This document shows positions 27,608-35,330 of a DNA stretch of 64,000 nt, one piece after another. Each line of letters opens with the position of its first letter. Position 1 is the stretch's first letter. The translations under genes were made by a program, and so were the position numbers. Source of the DNA: Pandoraea thiooxydans (GTDB taxonomy: Bacteria > Pseudomonadota > Gammaproteobacteria > Burkholderiales > Burkholderiaceae); the NCBI RefSeq assembly GCF_001931675.1, contig NZ_CP014839.1, positions 1,178,001 through 1,242,000 on the forward strand, written 5' to 3'. A model generated the notes under the pieces. The model was not told the DNA's origin. It saw nothing but the letters and a program-made list of their open reading frames with translations, and did not search any database.

Positions 27608-29476
27608 ATGGCGGGCGATCCCGAGCAATCCGATAACACGACGCTGCGCGATGCGCGGCACGTGAAGGTCGCTCCGATCCAACCGCGCCCTGCCGCACAG
27701 GCCGACGAAGACACCCCGGCTCCCATCGGATTGCGATGGCTTTGCCTGTTTGCTTTCGTGGTCGGGATCGTGACGGGCCTCGGAGCCATCGTATTTCGCG
27801 GCTTGATCGGGCTTATCCACAACCTGCTCTTTCTCGGGCAGTTTTCGTTTTCCTATGACGCCAGCCGTTTCGATCCAGCCTCGCCGTGGGGCGCGTTCGT
27901 CATCCTTGTGCCGGTCGTCGGCGCGCTCGGCGTGACATGGATCGTCAGCAACTTCGCCCCCGAGGCGAAAGGCCATGGCGTGCCGGAAGTCATGGATGCC
28001 ATTTACTATAGCCGCGGCGTGATTCGCCCGGTGGTGGCGGTGGTCAAGTCGATTGCATCGGCGCTGGCCATTGGGTCGGGAGCCGCAGTCGGTCGTGAGG
28101 GGCCGATCATACAGATCGGCTCGGCGCTGGGCTCGACCCTCGGGCAAGTGGTGCGCATGACGCCCGGGCAACGCATCACCCTGGTGGTGGCCGGCGCCGG
28201 CGCGGGCATTGCGGCGACGTTCAATACGCCAATCGGCGGCGTGCTTTTCGCCACCGAATTGATGATGCCGGAGATCAGCGTCAATACATTTCTGCCGGTG
28301 GCGATCGCGACCGGTACGGCCACGTTCATCGGGCGGCTTTACTTTGGCGCGGCGCCGGCATTCTTCGTGCCCGCGCAGCTCGGGGCCATTCCCAACCAGC
28401 CGGGCAGTGCACTGACGCTGGTGCTGTATGCGCTGCTGGGGATCATTACCGGCGCGGCGGCGGCGCTGCTGATTCGCTCGCTGCATTGGGCAGAGGACCT
28501 GTTCGATTTGGTGCCGGGGCGCTATGTACGCCACGCCGGCGGCATGCTGATCGTCGGCGTGTCGATGTACCTGCTATGGATCCACGCGGGTCATTACTAT
28601 ATCGAAGGCGTTGGATACTCGACCATTCAGGCGACTCTCTATGGCCAGTTGCAGGGCGGCGCGTTCTTGCTGCTGCTCGCGCTGCTCAAGGCGATGGCCA
28701 TGTCGGTCAGCCTTGGCTCGGGATCGTCCGGCGGCATCTTCTCGCCGTCGCTCTATATTGGCGCGACGCTCGGCGCTTCGTTTGCCGCACTGATCAGCCT
28801 GGCATGGCCAGGGGCGCCGGTCAGCGCGCCGGCCTTCGCCATGGTCGGCATGGGCGCGATGGTCGGCGGCGGCACCGGTGCGGCCATGACGGCGGTGGTG
28901 ATGATCTTCGAGATGACGCGCGACTATGACATCGTGCTGCCGATGATCATCGCCGTGGCGTTCAGCCTGGGAGCCCGGCGCATTCTGTGTGCCGAGAGCA
29001 TCTATACCCTCAAGCTGGTGCGACGCGGGCACCGGATTCCGAATGCACTGCATGCGAATATGTTTCTCGTGCAGAGTGCCGCGCAGATCATGGATACCGA
29101 CGTTTTTGTGCTCGATACGAAAACACCGTTTCGCGACATCGTCACACGCGCTGGCGGGTCGGCATTTCGGCATGTGGTGGTGACCGAAGAGCACAAGATC
29201 TCCGGCGTATTGCGCATCAACACGGGCCTGCGGCGGGCGGTCAGTCAGGGCGCAGCGGACATTGCGGTCGGTGAACTGGCGCAGCGCAACTTCATCGTGG
29301 TCCACGAGCATGACGCGGCGTTTGGCGTCATTACGCAACTCTGGAAGCGCCATGCCGTGATGGCGGTGGTGGTCGGGGAACAGCAGGGGCAGGGCCCGGC
29401 GCGCGTGCTTGGCATCATTGCCAAAGAGCATATCGCCGACTCTGTGGCGAGCAGTATCAAAATATTTCCTGGCTAA
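27608..29476 (+). CDS. ClC-type chloride channel/transporter with C-terminal CBS domains
   Basis: This is a 622-residue inner-membrane protein. The ClC core (about residues 40-460) has the three selectivity stretches: GHGVPEVMDA (cf. GSGIPE), GREGPIIQIG with the gating glutamate, and GSSGGIFSPSLYIGATLG (cf. GXFXP). After the last helix a cytoplasmic region of about 150 residues carries a CBS pair (DTDVFVLDTKTPFRDIV...FRHVVVTEEHKISGVLRINT and the following repeat), which in other ClC proteins binds adenine nucleotides. Whether it is a channel or a Cl-/H+ exchanger cannot be decided by eye. A GAGGAGGG ribosome site lies before the ATG. Confidence 0.92.
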   Translation: MAGDPEQSDNTTLRDARHVKVAPIQPRPAAQADEDTPAPIGLRWLCLFAFVVGIVTGLGAIVFRGLIGLIHNLLFLGQFSFSYDASRFDPASPWGAFVILVPVVGALGVTWIVSNFAPEAKGHGVPEVMDAIYYSRGVIRPVVAVVKSIASALAIGSGAAVGREGPIIQIGSALGSTLGQVVRMTPGQRITLVVAGAGAGIAATFNTPIGGVLFATELMMPEISVNTFLPVAIATGTATFIGRLYFGAAPAFFVPAQLGAIPNQPGSALTLVLYALLGIITGAAAALLIRSLHWAEDLFDLVPGRYVRHAGGMLIVGVSMYLLWIHAGHYYIEGVGYSTIQATLYGQLQGGAFLLLLALLKAMAMSVSLGSGSSGGIFSPSLYIGATLGASFAALISLAWPGAPVSAPAFAMVGMGAMVGGGTGAAMTAVVMIFEMTRDYDIVLPMIIAVAFSLGARRILCAESIYTLKLVRRGHRIPNALHANMFLVQSAAQIMDTDVFVLDTKTPFRDIVTRAGGSAFRHVVVTEEHKISGVLRINTGLRRAVSQGAADIAVGELAQRNFIVVHEHDAAFGVITQLWKRHAVMAVVVGEQQGQGPARVLGIIAKEHIADSVASSIKIFPG

Positions 29477-29566
29477 GCGTTATCGGCCGTTTTCGTTGCG
29501 AGTGGCCGACGCAATGAACGATGTGCTTGCCCGAGGGCATGCGTGTCGATGATCAAGGAGCGCCAA

Positions 29567-29815
29567 ATGAGACTGATGCAAGGACTGGACGCCGCCTGCC
29601 GGCGCATTGGCAAGTCGCTGCACCTCACGATGCTGAAGGATCTCTTGAATGTCGAGAGATTGGAGCCAGCCACGCCCGAATGGGTCATTGTCTATCGCAC
29701 CGCCAAAGGCTTCTGCTGCGTTTATCACGGCGAGCCGATCAACTTTCACGAAATGATCGACGTGCAGGTCTGGGCCGAGGAGATGGAAGTACAGCCCTAC
29801 TATATGGGCCTGTGA
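29567..29815 (+). CDS. Small conserved-looking hypothetical protein
   Basis: This 82-residue cytoplasmic-looking protein has no recognised domain. The start at 29567 has an AAGGAG site 6 bases upstream; longer starts (29549 ATG, 29543 GTG) would place that site inside the gene. The sequence has ordinary composition and a well-formed predicted core (EWVIVYRTAKGFCCVYHGEPINFHEMIDVQVW), so it looks like a real protein. It follows the ClC gene by 90 bases and may be in the same transcript. Confidence 0.55.
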   Translation: MRLMQGLDAACRRIGKSLHLTMLKDLLNVERLEPATPEWVIVYRTAKGFCCVYHGEPINFHEMIDVQVWAEEMEVQPYYMGL

Positions 29816-29939
29816 CGATCGCCCCGGACTAGAGCCCTTCCTCTGCACATTGCGTCGATCTTGTCGTACTCTTGACGATGGCGCCGCATCTCATGCGGCG
29901 CCACACAAAATCATTCGATTCAATTGGGAGGAAGACATC

Positions 29940-30419
29940 ATGCGTTTCTCGATTTTAGGCGGCCGAGCGCGCCGCGCAGGCATGCAGTTGGCAGTAGCGG
30001 CAGCTTTGATCGGCAGTGCGGCGATTACCTGGGCCCAGGCAACCGATAGCCCGGTGGGCGTGTGGCGCACGATCGACGACAAGACCGGCAAACCCAAGGC
30101 GCTGATCAAGATCGCCGAGCAAAACGGCGAATACACGGGCACCATCATCAAGGGGCTCGAGCCCAACGACGATCCCAATCGCGTATGCACCGCCTGCACC
30201 GGGGCACGCAAGGGCCAAAAGATGCTCGGCATGGAAATCATGGAGGGCATTCACAAGGATGGCGACGTCTACGACGGCGGCCACATCCTCGATCCGGAAA
30301 ATGGCATGAACTACAGCTGCAAGCTCAAAGTCGTCGACGGCGGGCAGAAGCTCAAAGTGCGCGGGTACCTCGGTATTTCGCTGCTGGGGCGTACGCAGAC
30401 GTGGATCCGCGAGCAGTGA
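29940..30419 (+). CDS. DUF2147 family exported protein
   Basis: This 159-residue protein begins with a signal peptide (MQLAVAAALIGSAAITWAQA) and then matches DUF2147: SPVGVWRTIDDKTGKPKALIKIAEQNGEYTGTI, a CTACTGARKGQKMLGMEI region with two cysteines, GHILDPENGMNYSCKLKV, and the C-terminal LRGYLGISLLGRTQTW-like end. The family is periplasmic or outer-membrane associated and of unknown function, probably a small beta-barrel. The GGGAGGAA site supports the ATG at 29940. A strong bidirectional terminator follows. Confidence 0.88.
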   Translation: MRFSILGGRARRAGMQLAVAAALIGSAAITWAQATDSPVGVWRTIDDKTGKPKALIKIAEQNGEYTGTIIKGLEPNDDPNRVCTACTGARKGQKMLGMEIMEGIHKDGDVYDGGHILDPENGMNYSCKLKVVDGGQKLKVRGYLGISLLGRTQTWIREQ

Positions 30420-30442
30420 TCTAAACGGTTTGCATGCCGAAA

Positions 30443-30476
30443 CAAAGCGCCCGCCGAATGGCGGGCGCTTTGTTTT
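30443..30476. terminator. Strong bidirectional terminator
   Basis: CAAAGCGCCCGCC (30443-30455) pairs perfectly with GGCGGGCGCTTTG (30460-30472), a 13-bp stem with a 4-base GAAT loop, followed by TTTT. On the minus strand it is followed by TTTC. It separates the DUF2147 gene from the convergent MarR gene and can serve both. Confidence 0.85.
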
Positions 30477-30515
30477 GGGATCGATAGCAGGCCTGCCATC
30501 GAACTCGTCTCATCG

Positions 30516-31184
30516 CTATGACTTGCCTTTGGGTTCCCCTTTCGCTTTGCGCGGGTTGGTCGCCCCGTTCTGATGGGACTCGATGCGAAGCCGGAGCGTT
30601 TCGCTCTTCAGCGTCCGGATGCTTTGCACCAGGAAATCGTGAATCGCGGCAAGTTCGTTGTGGTCGTAAGCCGCACTGATGGCCGTGATCTCGCGCGTGA
30701 TCGACGAGAGGAAGCGCGAAATTTCCTCGCAGCGCTGCGCGACCGGATGAACCACCACGATGCGTCGATCGCTGGGATCCTTCTCGCGCTCGACAAAGCC
30801 GGCACGTTCCAGGCGATCGATGACGGTGGTGATGCCCCCGGAGCTCACGCTCATGAGTTCGGCCAATTGCCCCGCAGTGACCGACTCGAGTTCGAGAATC
30901 AAGTCGAGTGCATTCAGGTCCGTCATGTTCAGCCCCAACTGGTCGGCCAGCGCGGCATGATACAAGGCGGTATAGACGCTCAGACGGCGGCCCAGCGAGC
31001 GGGCAATGCCATTGAGCAGGTCGCCGCGATTCGATTGTCGGTCATTCATAGTGGGGACGGATGAGCAAAACGGCGAAACGGTTGCCTCGGTCGCCTCGAA
31101 CGGCGCCACGGAGTCCGCGGCGCCGCTTGCGAGGTCGCCATGGCCGCTAAAGAAAGCGCCGATATCGTGGGCATAGCGAGCCAT
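30516..31184 (-). CDS. MarR-family transcriptional regulator
   Basis: This protein has a winged helix-turn-helix of MarR type: LNMTDLNALDLILELESVTAGQLAELMSVSSGGITTVIDRLERAGFVEREKDPSDRRIVVV (about residues 84-145), flanked by dimerisation helices. The 222-residue start at 31184 is chosen because a strong GAGGGGGAA site precedes it; the ATG at 31049 would give a typical MarR length but has no ribosome site. The extra 45 N-terminal residues are unusual for the family. It begins 13 bases after the stop of the repeat lipoprotein gene, so the two are probably one transcript. Confidence 0.85.
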   Translation of the reverse strand: MARYAHDIGAFFSGHGDLASGAADSVAPFEATEATVSPFCSSVPTMNDRQSNRGDLLNGIARSLGRRLSVYTALYHAALADQLGLNMTDLNALDLILELESVTAGQLAELMSVSSGGITTVIDRLERAGFVEREKDPSDRRIVVVHPVAQRCEEISRFLSSITREITAISAAYDHNELAAIHDFLVQSIRTLKSETLRLRIESHQNGATNPRKAKGEPKGKS

Positions 31185-31197
31185 GATCTGTTCCCCC

Positions 31198-32361
31198 TCA
31201 TTTAGTGGCGGTTACACCGCCCAGCGAGCTCAGCAAGCTGGTGACCGGGGCCAGCAGGCCGCCGACGCCGCCGGACCCGCCGGTGCTGCCGAGCAGACTC
31301 GTGACCGGCGCCAGCGGACTGCTGCCGCTGCTACCGGCGGCTCCGCCCAGCCCGCCGAGCAGGCCGGTCACGGGTGCCAGCGGATTGCCGCTGGCGCCGG
31401 CGCCGCCCAACCCGCCGAGCGCGCCGGTGACCGGGGCCAGCGGATTACCCGTGGTGCCGCTGCCGCTGCCGCCGCCGCCCGTCAAGCCGCTACCGAAGTT
31501 GCCCAGCAGGCCGCCGAGCGGATTCACGCTACCCGAGCCGGTGCTGCCGTTGAGCAAACCGCCAGCGCTGGCCACGGTGTTGCCCAGTGCTCCGACGGTC
31601 AGGCCTAGGTCGCCGACGAACGGCGCCGGTGCGGAGGCGGTCACTTGCTGACCGACCGTAGCGACTGCGCCGCCCACGGTGCCAAGCAGGCCCGCCAGAG
31701 GGCTGCCAAGACCGGTAGTGCCGCCCACCGTCTGCGTCGTATTGGCCAGCGTGTTCGTAATCGGCGTGACCGCCGAGCTCAGCGCCGTGGTCAATTGCTT
31801 GACCGGCCCGCCGGACACCGACTGACCGAGAATGCTGCCGCCTGCCACGCCCGCCTGGCCGACTTCGCTGACGACGTTGCCGAGCGCGCCGGTCAACCCC
31901 GCGACTGGGGTATTGGCCAACGGCCCGCTCTGGCCGACGCCTGATACGGCACTACCAAGATTGATGCCGGCATTGCCCAGATCCGTCACCACGTTGCCGG
32001 TGCTGGCCACGGTAGTTCCCACCGGGTCGGACGATGCGCCGAGCTGACCCAGCCCGTTCGTGATCCCAGTACCGAGATCGGACACGGCGGTGCCGGTGGA
32101 GGCAAGCGAGTTGCCGAGACCTTGGGTGGTTTGCGTGCTGACCACCGGCAGGTTGGTGCTCGCCGCTTGTTTGCCCAGCGCGGTGACGGCGTTGCCGGCG
32201 CTGCTGACTACGCCGCCCAGCGAACCCGAGGTGGTGCCGATCGCGTTGGGCGTGGTGCTGCCGGTGGTGTCGGCCGCGCCGCCGCCGCCGCCGCCGCAAC
32301 CGCTCAGGGCAAAAGTGGCGCAGGCTGCGGCTGCGAGCAATGTTTTCGATGTCGTGATCAT
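31198..32361 (-). CDS. Repeat-rich Gly/Ser/Thr/Leu lipoprotein, first paralogue
   Basis: This 387-residue predicted outer-membrane lipoprotein (lipobox LSGC near residue 19, followed by six glycines) is almost entirely of Gly, Ser, Thr, Ala, Leu, Val and Pro. A central core shares segments with the upstream paralogue: VSTQTTQGL, TNGLGQLGASSDP, GQSGPLANTPVAGLTG, QTVGGTTGLGSPLAGLL. The C-terminal third holds degenerate 20-23 residue repeats built on PLAPVTGLLGGLGG. Similar proteins in Burkholderiaceae are often labelled collagen-like, but a Gly-X-Y triple-helix period is not seen. The start at 32361 has a GGGAGA site. It lies between its paralogue and the MarR gene. Function unknown; a surface or matrix role is inference. 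Confidence 0.75.
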   Translation of the reverse strand: MITTSKTLLAAAACATFALSGCGGGGGGAADTTGSTTPNAIGTTSGSLGGVVSSAGNAVTALGKQAASTNLPVVSTQTTQGLGNSLASTGTAVSDLGTGITNGLGQLGASSDPVGTTVASTGNVVTDLGNAGINLGSAVSGVGQSGPLANTPVAGLTGALGNVVSEVGQAGVAGGSILGQSVSGGPVKQLTTALSSAVTPITNTLANTTQTVGGTTGLGSPLAGLLGTVGGAVATVGQQVTASAPAPFVGDLGLTVGALGNTVASAGGLLNGSTGSGSVNPLGGLLGNFGSGLTGGGGSGSGTTGNPLAPVTGALGGLGGAGASGNPLAPVTGLLGGLGGAAGSSGSSPLAPVTSLLGSTGGSGGVGGLLAPVTSLLSSLGGVTATK

Positions 32362-32416
32362 GTTGGTCTCCCGAAGTCTTTGAATATGAAGATGTGTTAA
32401 TGAATTTGAAGTTGGG

Positions 32417-33865
32417 TTAGAGCTTGCCAAGCAAGCCAGTAATTGGCGCCAATGGATTGCTGCTGCCAGTGCTGCCGGTGGCGCTGCTGAGGGGGGCGGT
32501 CACCGTATTGAGCAATCCGGTGACCGGCGCCAGCGGGCTGGTGCTGCCCGTGCCGCCAGCTGCGCCGCCAAGCGCTCCGGTGACGGTGTTCAGCAGTCCG
32601 GTGACCGGCGCCAGCGGGCTGGTGCTGCCCGTGCCGCCTGCCGCGCCGCCGAGCGCGCCGGTCAGGCTGTTCACCAGTCCGGTGACCGGCGCCAGCGGGC
32701 TGCTGCCCGTGCCGCCAGCTGCGCCGCTGAGCGCGCCGGTCAGGCTGTTCACCAGGCCGGTAACCGGGGCCAGCGGGCTGCTGCCCGTGCCGCCAGCTGC
32801 GCCCCCAAGCGCGCCAGTCAAACTGCCGACCAGCCCGGTGACGGGCGCCAGCGGGCCGCTGCCGCTACCCCCGGTGGCACCGCCCAGCGAGCCCCCGAGG
32901 CCGCCGAGCAAACCACCCAGCGGATTGCCCGCGCTCGAGCTGCCCGTTCCGTTGACGACGCCTCCCAAGCTGGCCACGGTATTGCCCACGCCGCTGACGA
33001 TGCCACCGACGTCCTTGGCGATCGGGTTGTTGACGCTGCTGCCCAACTGGATGCCGGCCGTATTGACCGCGCCGCCAAGTGTCGCGAGCAGACCGTTGAC
33101 CGGCGAGCCGAGGCCGGTGGTGCTGCCGATGGTTTGGGTCGCGCTCGTAACGGTTGACGTGATCGGCGTGATGACCTGGCTCAGACTTGAGGTCAGCTGC
33201 TCAACCGGCCCGGTGCTCAGGGCCTGCGTCAGCGTATTGCCGCCGGTGACACCCATTTGTCCCACGCTCGATACAGCGCCGCCCAGCAAGCCGGTCAGGC
33301 CTGCTATCGGCGTATTGGCCAGCGGTCCGCTTTGTCCGAGGCCGCTCACGGCGCTCCCGAGACTCTCGCCTGCGGTGCCAAGGTTGGACACCACGCCGCC
33401 GACACTGGCCACCGTCGGATTCAATGGATCGCTCACCGCGCCGAGTTGGCCCAGCCCATTGGTCAATCCGCTGCCCAGGGAAGAAACCGCGTTCCCCGTA
33501 TCGACCACAGCGTTGCTCAGCCCCTGCGTCGTTTGCGTGCTCACGCCAGGAACCGGTACCGTGCCAAGGGCGGTGCCGAGATCCGAGACCGTTTGACCGG
33601 CCTGCGATACGACGCCGGTGCCGGCGGTGCTGGCCACCGTGCCGATCGGATTGACGCTGGCGGTGGTGCCACCGCTTGGTGTGGTGGTGCCGGTGGTGCT
33701 ACTGCCCGGGTTGCCCCCCGTGGTGGGACTGCCGCCGGTCGTGCTGCCGCCGCCGAGCGAGCTGCTCATCGTGCCGGAGCCATCCGAGGCGCAGCCGGCC
33801 AAAGCCAGCAGTGCGCCGGCGCAAGCGGCGATGGCGAGTTTCCTGTTGATATTGAAATGGTTCAT
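32417..33865 (-). CDS. Repeat-rich Gly/Ser/Thr/Leu lipoprotein, second paralogue
   Basis: This 482-residue predicted lipoprotein (lipobox LAGC near residue 25) is a paralogue of the product of 31198-32361, 55 bases downstream. After a Ser/Gly/Thr-rich linker comes the shared core (VSTQTTQGLSN, TNGLGQLGAVSDP, GQSGPLANTPIAGLTG, QTIGSTTGLGSPVNGLL). It ends in six tandem repeats of 26-27 residues (PLAPVTGL-(L/V)-N-(S/T)-(L/V)-TGALGGAAGGTGS). The repeats are near-identical in DNA. A GGGGGAA site precedes the ATG at 33865; the frame extends further upstream to 34084 without protein-like sequence. It is the first large gene of the minus-strand group with the other lipoprotein and MarR. Confidence 0.78.
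   Translation of the reverse strand: MNHFNINRKLAIAACAGALLALAGCASDGSGTMSSSLGGGSTTGGSPTTGGNPGSSTTGTTTPSGGTTASVNPIGTVASTAGTGVVSQAGQTVSDLGTALGTVPVPGVSTQTTQGLSNAVVDTGNAVSSLGSGLTNGLGQLGAVSDPLNPTVASVGGVVSNLGTAGESLGSAVSGLGQSGPLANTPIAGLTGLLGGAVSSVGQMGVTGGNTLTQALSTGPVEQLTSSLSQVITPITSTVTSATQTIGSTTGLGSPVNGLLATLGGAVNTAGIQLGSSVNNPIAKDVGGIVSGVGNTVASLGGVVNGTGSSSAGNPLGGLLGGLGGSLGGATGGSGSGPLAPVTGLVGSLTGALGGAAGGTGSSPLAPVTGLVNSLTGALSGAAGGTGSSPLAPVTGLVNSLTGALGGAAGGTGSTSPLAPVTGLLNTVTGALGGAAGGTGSTSPLAPVTGLLNTVTAPLSSATGSTGSSNPLAPITGLLGKL
32436..32860. repeat. In-gene tandem repeat, six units of 78-81 bases
   Basis: The marker sequence GGTGACCGGCGCCAGCGGG or a close variant occurs at about 32438, 32519, 32600, 32681, 32759 and 32837, spaced 81, 81, 81, 78 and 78 bases. 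Each unit encodes 26-27 residues, so gain or loss of units keeps the frame. The unit at the 3' end of the gene (32438) is the most diverged. Confidence 0.85.
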
Positions 33866-34397
33866 GATCGTTCCCCCAGTGATCAGTTCAAGCGTGTGCC
33901 GATCGCGTGGCGCGCAAACGCCGTCCGGCCGGTGTGGTAAATGAAATGATGTTGCTCGAGCAGTGTGGAAAATTGCCGTGAAAAACGCACTGCCATGCCG
34001 CTGGGCAGTTCGCACGGTGAAAACGGAGCGGCGGTGGCGCGTGCGCCACCGCCTTTGCATCCGCCCCTCCCCGGGCTCCCGCAACTACGTTCGGTATCGC
34101 CTTGGGCTGCGTCGCATGCTGCCGCGGGAATCATCGCGGAGCGATATAACTGCCCATATTGTTTTGTCGTGCGAAATAACATGTCTCCCCCATCGTGTTC
34201 CGGTCCTGATACGGGGAGATGAGCAATATCGATGCCAGCTTTCGATGGGGGCGCTACCCAGGAATTAGATTAAAAGCTCTAAACGGCCGCAAACGCTTGG
34301 TTTTATTTGAAAAAAGAAATTCAAGAATCTCTACTTTCAAAGTAAATGCGATCCGCGAAATGGCTCGATAGGTGTCGGGCGCGGCGCCAAAAAGCCC

Positions 34398-34433
34398 GTT
34401 ACACGTTACGGGTTACGGGGCCTGTTACGTAAC
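34398..34433. promoter_or_regulatory. Cluster of GTTAC repeats with a 10-base palindrome
   Basis: GTTAC occurs at 34398, 34405, 34412 and 34424. The first three are in 7-base register (GTTACAC-GTTACGG-GTTACGG). The fourth is part of the palindrome GTTACGTAAC (34424-34433). The pattern looks like a multi-site binding region for a regulator. Confidence 0.45.
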
Positions 34434-34473
34434 GTTCAGGTTTGGCGGGGATCGTTGCGGCGCAGGGCATTCA

Positions 34474-34499
34474 GCCTGCCAACTACGGAGTTGGCAGGC
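34474..34499. repeat. Perfect 11-bp hairpin
   Basis: GCCTGCCAACT (34474-34484) pairs perfectly with AGTTGGCAGGC (34489-34499) around a 4-base loop. There is no T run on either strand after it, so it is not a classical terminator for either direction. It may be an operator or part of a small RNA. Confidence 0.55.
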
Positions 34500-34561
34500 A
34501 AAAGTCAAGAACCTCAGCGTTATTTAACAATTTGATTTGAAACGCGAAAGAAGCGGCGCCT

Positions 34562-34577
34562 GGGAGGGGGGGAAGGG
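34562..34577 (+). other. G-run cluster with quadruplex potential
   Basis: GGGAGGGGGGGAAGGG contains four G3 runs separated by 1-2 bases, enough to form an intramolecular G-quadruplex in one strand. It lies in the gene-poor region upstream of the Tad cluster. Confidence 0.3.
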
Positions 34578-34692
34578 CGGTGGCTTTGGCTTGCAGTAAA
34601 CGTTCAAAACCCACTATGAAATGAGTCTTTTGCACGCCAGGTGGTTATCCTGATTTTCCCCAATGCATATTGCGCAAAAATCATTTTGGAGT

Positions 34693-34731
34693 AATGTAAG
34701 GTCATGCTTTACATTAACGATTTCTTACATT
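34693..34731. promoter_or_regulatory. TTACATT operator-like repeats
   Basis: AATGTAA (34693-34699) and TTACATT (34709-34715) form a perfect inverted repeat with a 9-base spacer. A further TTACATT lies at 34725-34731, 16 bases from the second. The sites lie in AT-rich sequence 400 bases before flp and could bind a regulator of the Tad cluster or the divergent lipoprotein group. Confidence 0.45.
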
Positions 34732-35079
34732 TGACTAAAACTTCAATAGGAATTCTTTAGTAATGCATGGATAATTGCTTTAGTGTTGTAGCAAAATGCC
34801 GATATAGGTATTTAAAACGTATAGTCAATAAAGAACCCTGCTAAGGGTCTCTCCGCAAAGTGGCCGATCCCGGATGCGTTTGCTTCCGCCGTGCCTTGTT
34901 GCGGGCATAGGTTGAATGCGAAAGGAACGGGGGCGGCCAATGCATTTGGAATTCATCAATAGCGAGATTGCCGGCGCGCTTGCCCGGCAAATGGTGCCCC
35001 GTGCAGGGCGCCGCACAATCCATGGTTACCGTGTATCCCGACTGCGCCTGTCGTGCTGGGCTGGCGGTCGCGCGCATCG

Positions 35080-35107
35080 TTGTGATTAATTCGAATTACG
35101 TTTTAAT
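35080..35107 (+). promoter_or_regulatory. Promoter candidate for flp
   Basis: TTGTGA (35080-35085) and TTTAAT (35102-35107) are spaced by 16 bases, giving a leader of about 22 bases before the flp ATG. The spacer contains the perfect 12-base palindrome TAATTCGAATTA (35087-35098), a possible control site. Confidence 0.35.
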
Positions 35108-35135
35108 TGTGGTTGAGCTGGGATAGGAGATTGTC

Positions 35136-35330
35136 ATGAAAAGCAAAATTATTCAGTTTCTGCGTGAAGAAGACGGTGTAACGACGCTGGAGTATGGCGT
35201 GCTGGCGGCCGTGGTGGCGGCTGTCATTGGGTCGTTTTTCTACACTCAATTCCAGTCGACGCTGAAATCTTTGTTCAGCACCGTCAACACGAACGTGCAA
35301 GCGGCCACAGCCGCATCTGGTGGCAGTTGA
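35136..35330 (+). CDS. flp: Flp-family type IVb pilin
   Basis: This 64-residue prepilin is the main subunit of the Tad pilus. A short basic/acidic leader (MKSKIIQFLREEDG) precedes the processing site. The mature chain starts with VTTLEYGVLAAVVAAVIGSFF, carrying the Glu-Tyr pair of the Flp motif, followed by a short polar tail. The prepilin peptidase encoded next should cut after the Gly. A TAGGAGA site lies before the ATG. Only one flp copy is present, at the head of the cluster. Confidence 0.93.
   Translation: MKSKIIQFLREEDGVTTLEYGVLAAVVAAVIGSFFYTQFQSTLKSLFSTVNTNVQAATAASGGS

Larger units (their letters stand above)
33866..35135. other. 1.27 kb gene-poor region between the lipoprotein genes and the Tad cluster
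   Basis: No convincing gene is present. The only candidate is a minus-strand frame at 33883-34182 (99 residues, purine-rich site very close to its ATG, 17 bases before the lipoprotein start), with unconvincing composition. From about 34240 the sequence becomes AT-rich and unlike the rest of the window. It contains GTTAC repeats, an 11-bp hairpin, a G-run cluster and TTACATT repeats, each listed separately. It must hold the promoters of both divergent groups. Confidence 0.6.

Noticed and set aside
32424-33596. Pro/Val-rich plus-strand frame opposite the repeat lipoprotein
   Set aside because: It is the reverse complement of the repeats; no start site, no signal peptide.
31198-33865. Collagen-like annotation for the two repeat lipoproteins
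   Set aside because: Gly does not recur at every third position; the repeats are 20-27 residues built on PLAPVTGLL.
33883-34182. 99-codon minus-strand frame just upstream of the second repeat lipoprotein
   Set aside because: It has a purine-rich site, but too close to the ATG, and its Cys/Gly/Arg-rich middle does not look like a protein. Kept only as a remark in the region entry.
34578-34592. Sigma-54 promoter-like TGGC...TTGCA before the Tad cluster
   Set aside because: GG and GC are separated by 9 bases instead of the required 10; a similar match at 34442-34457 has 11.
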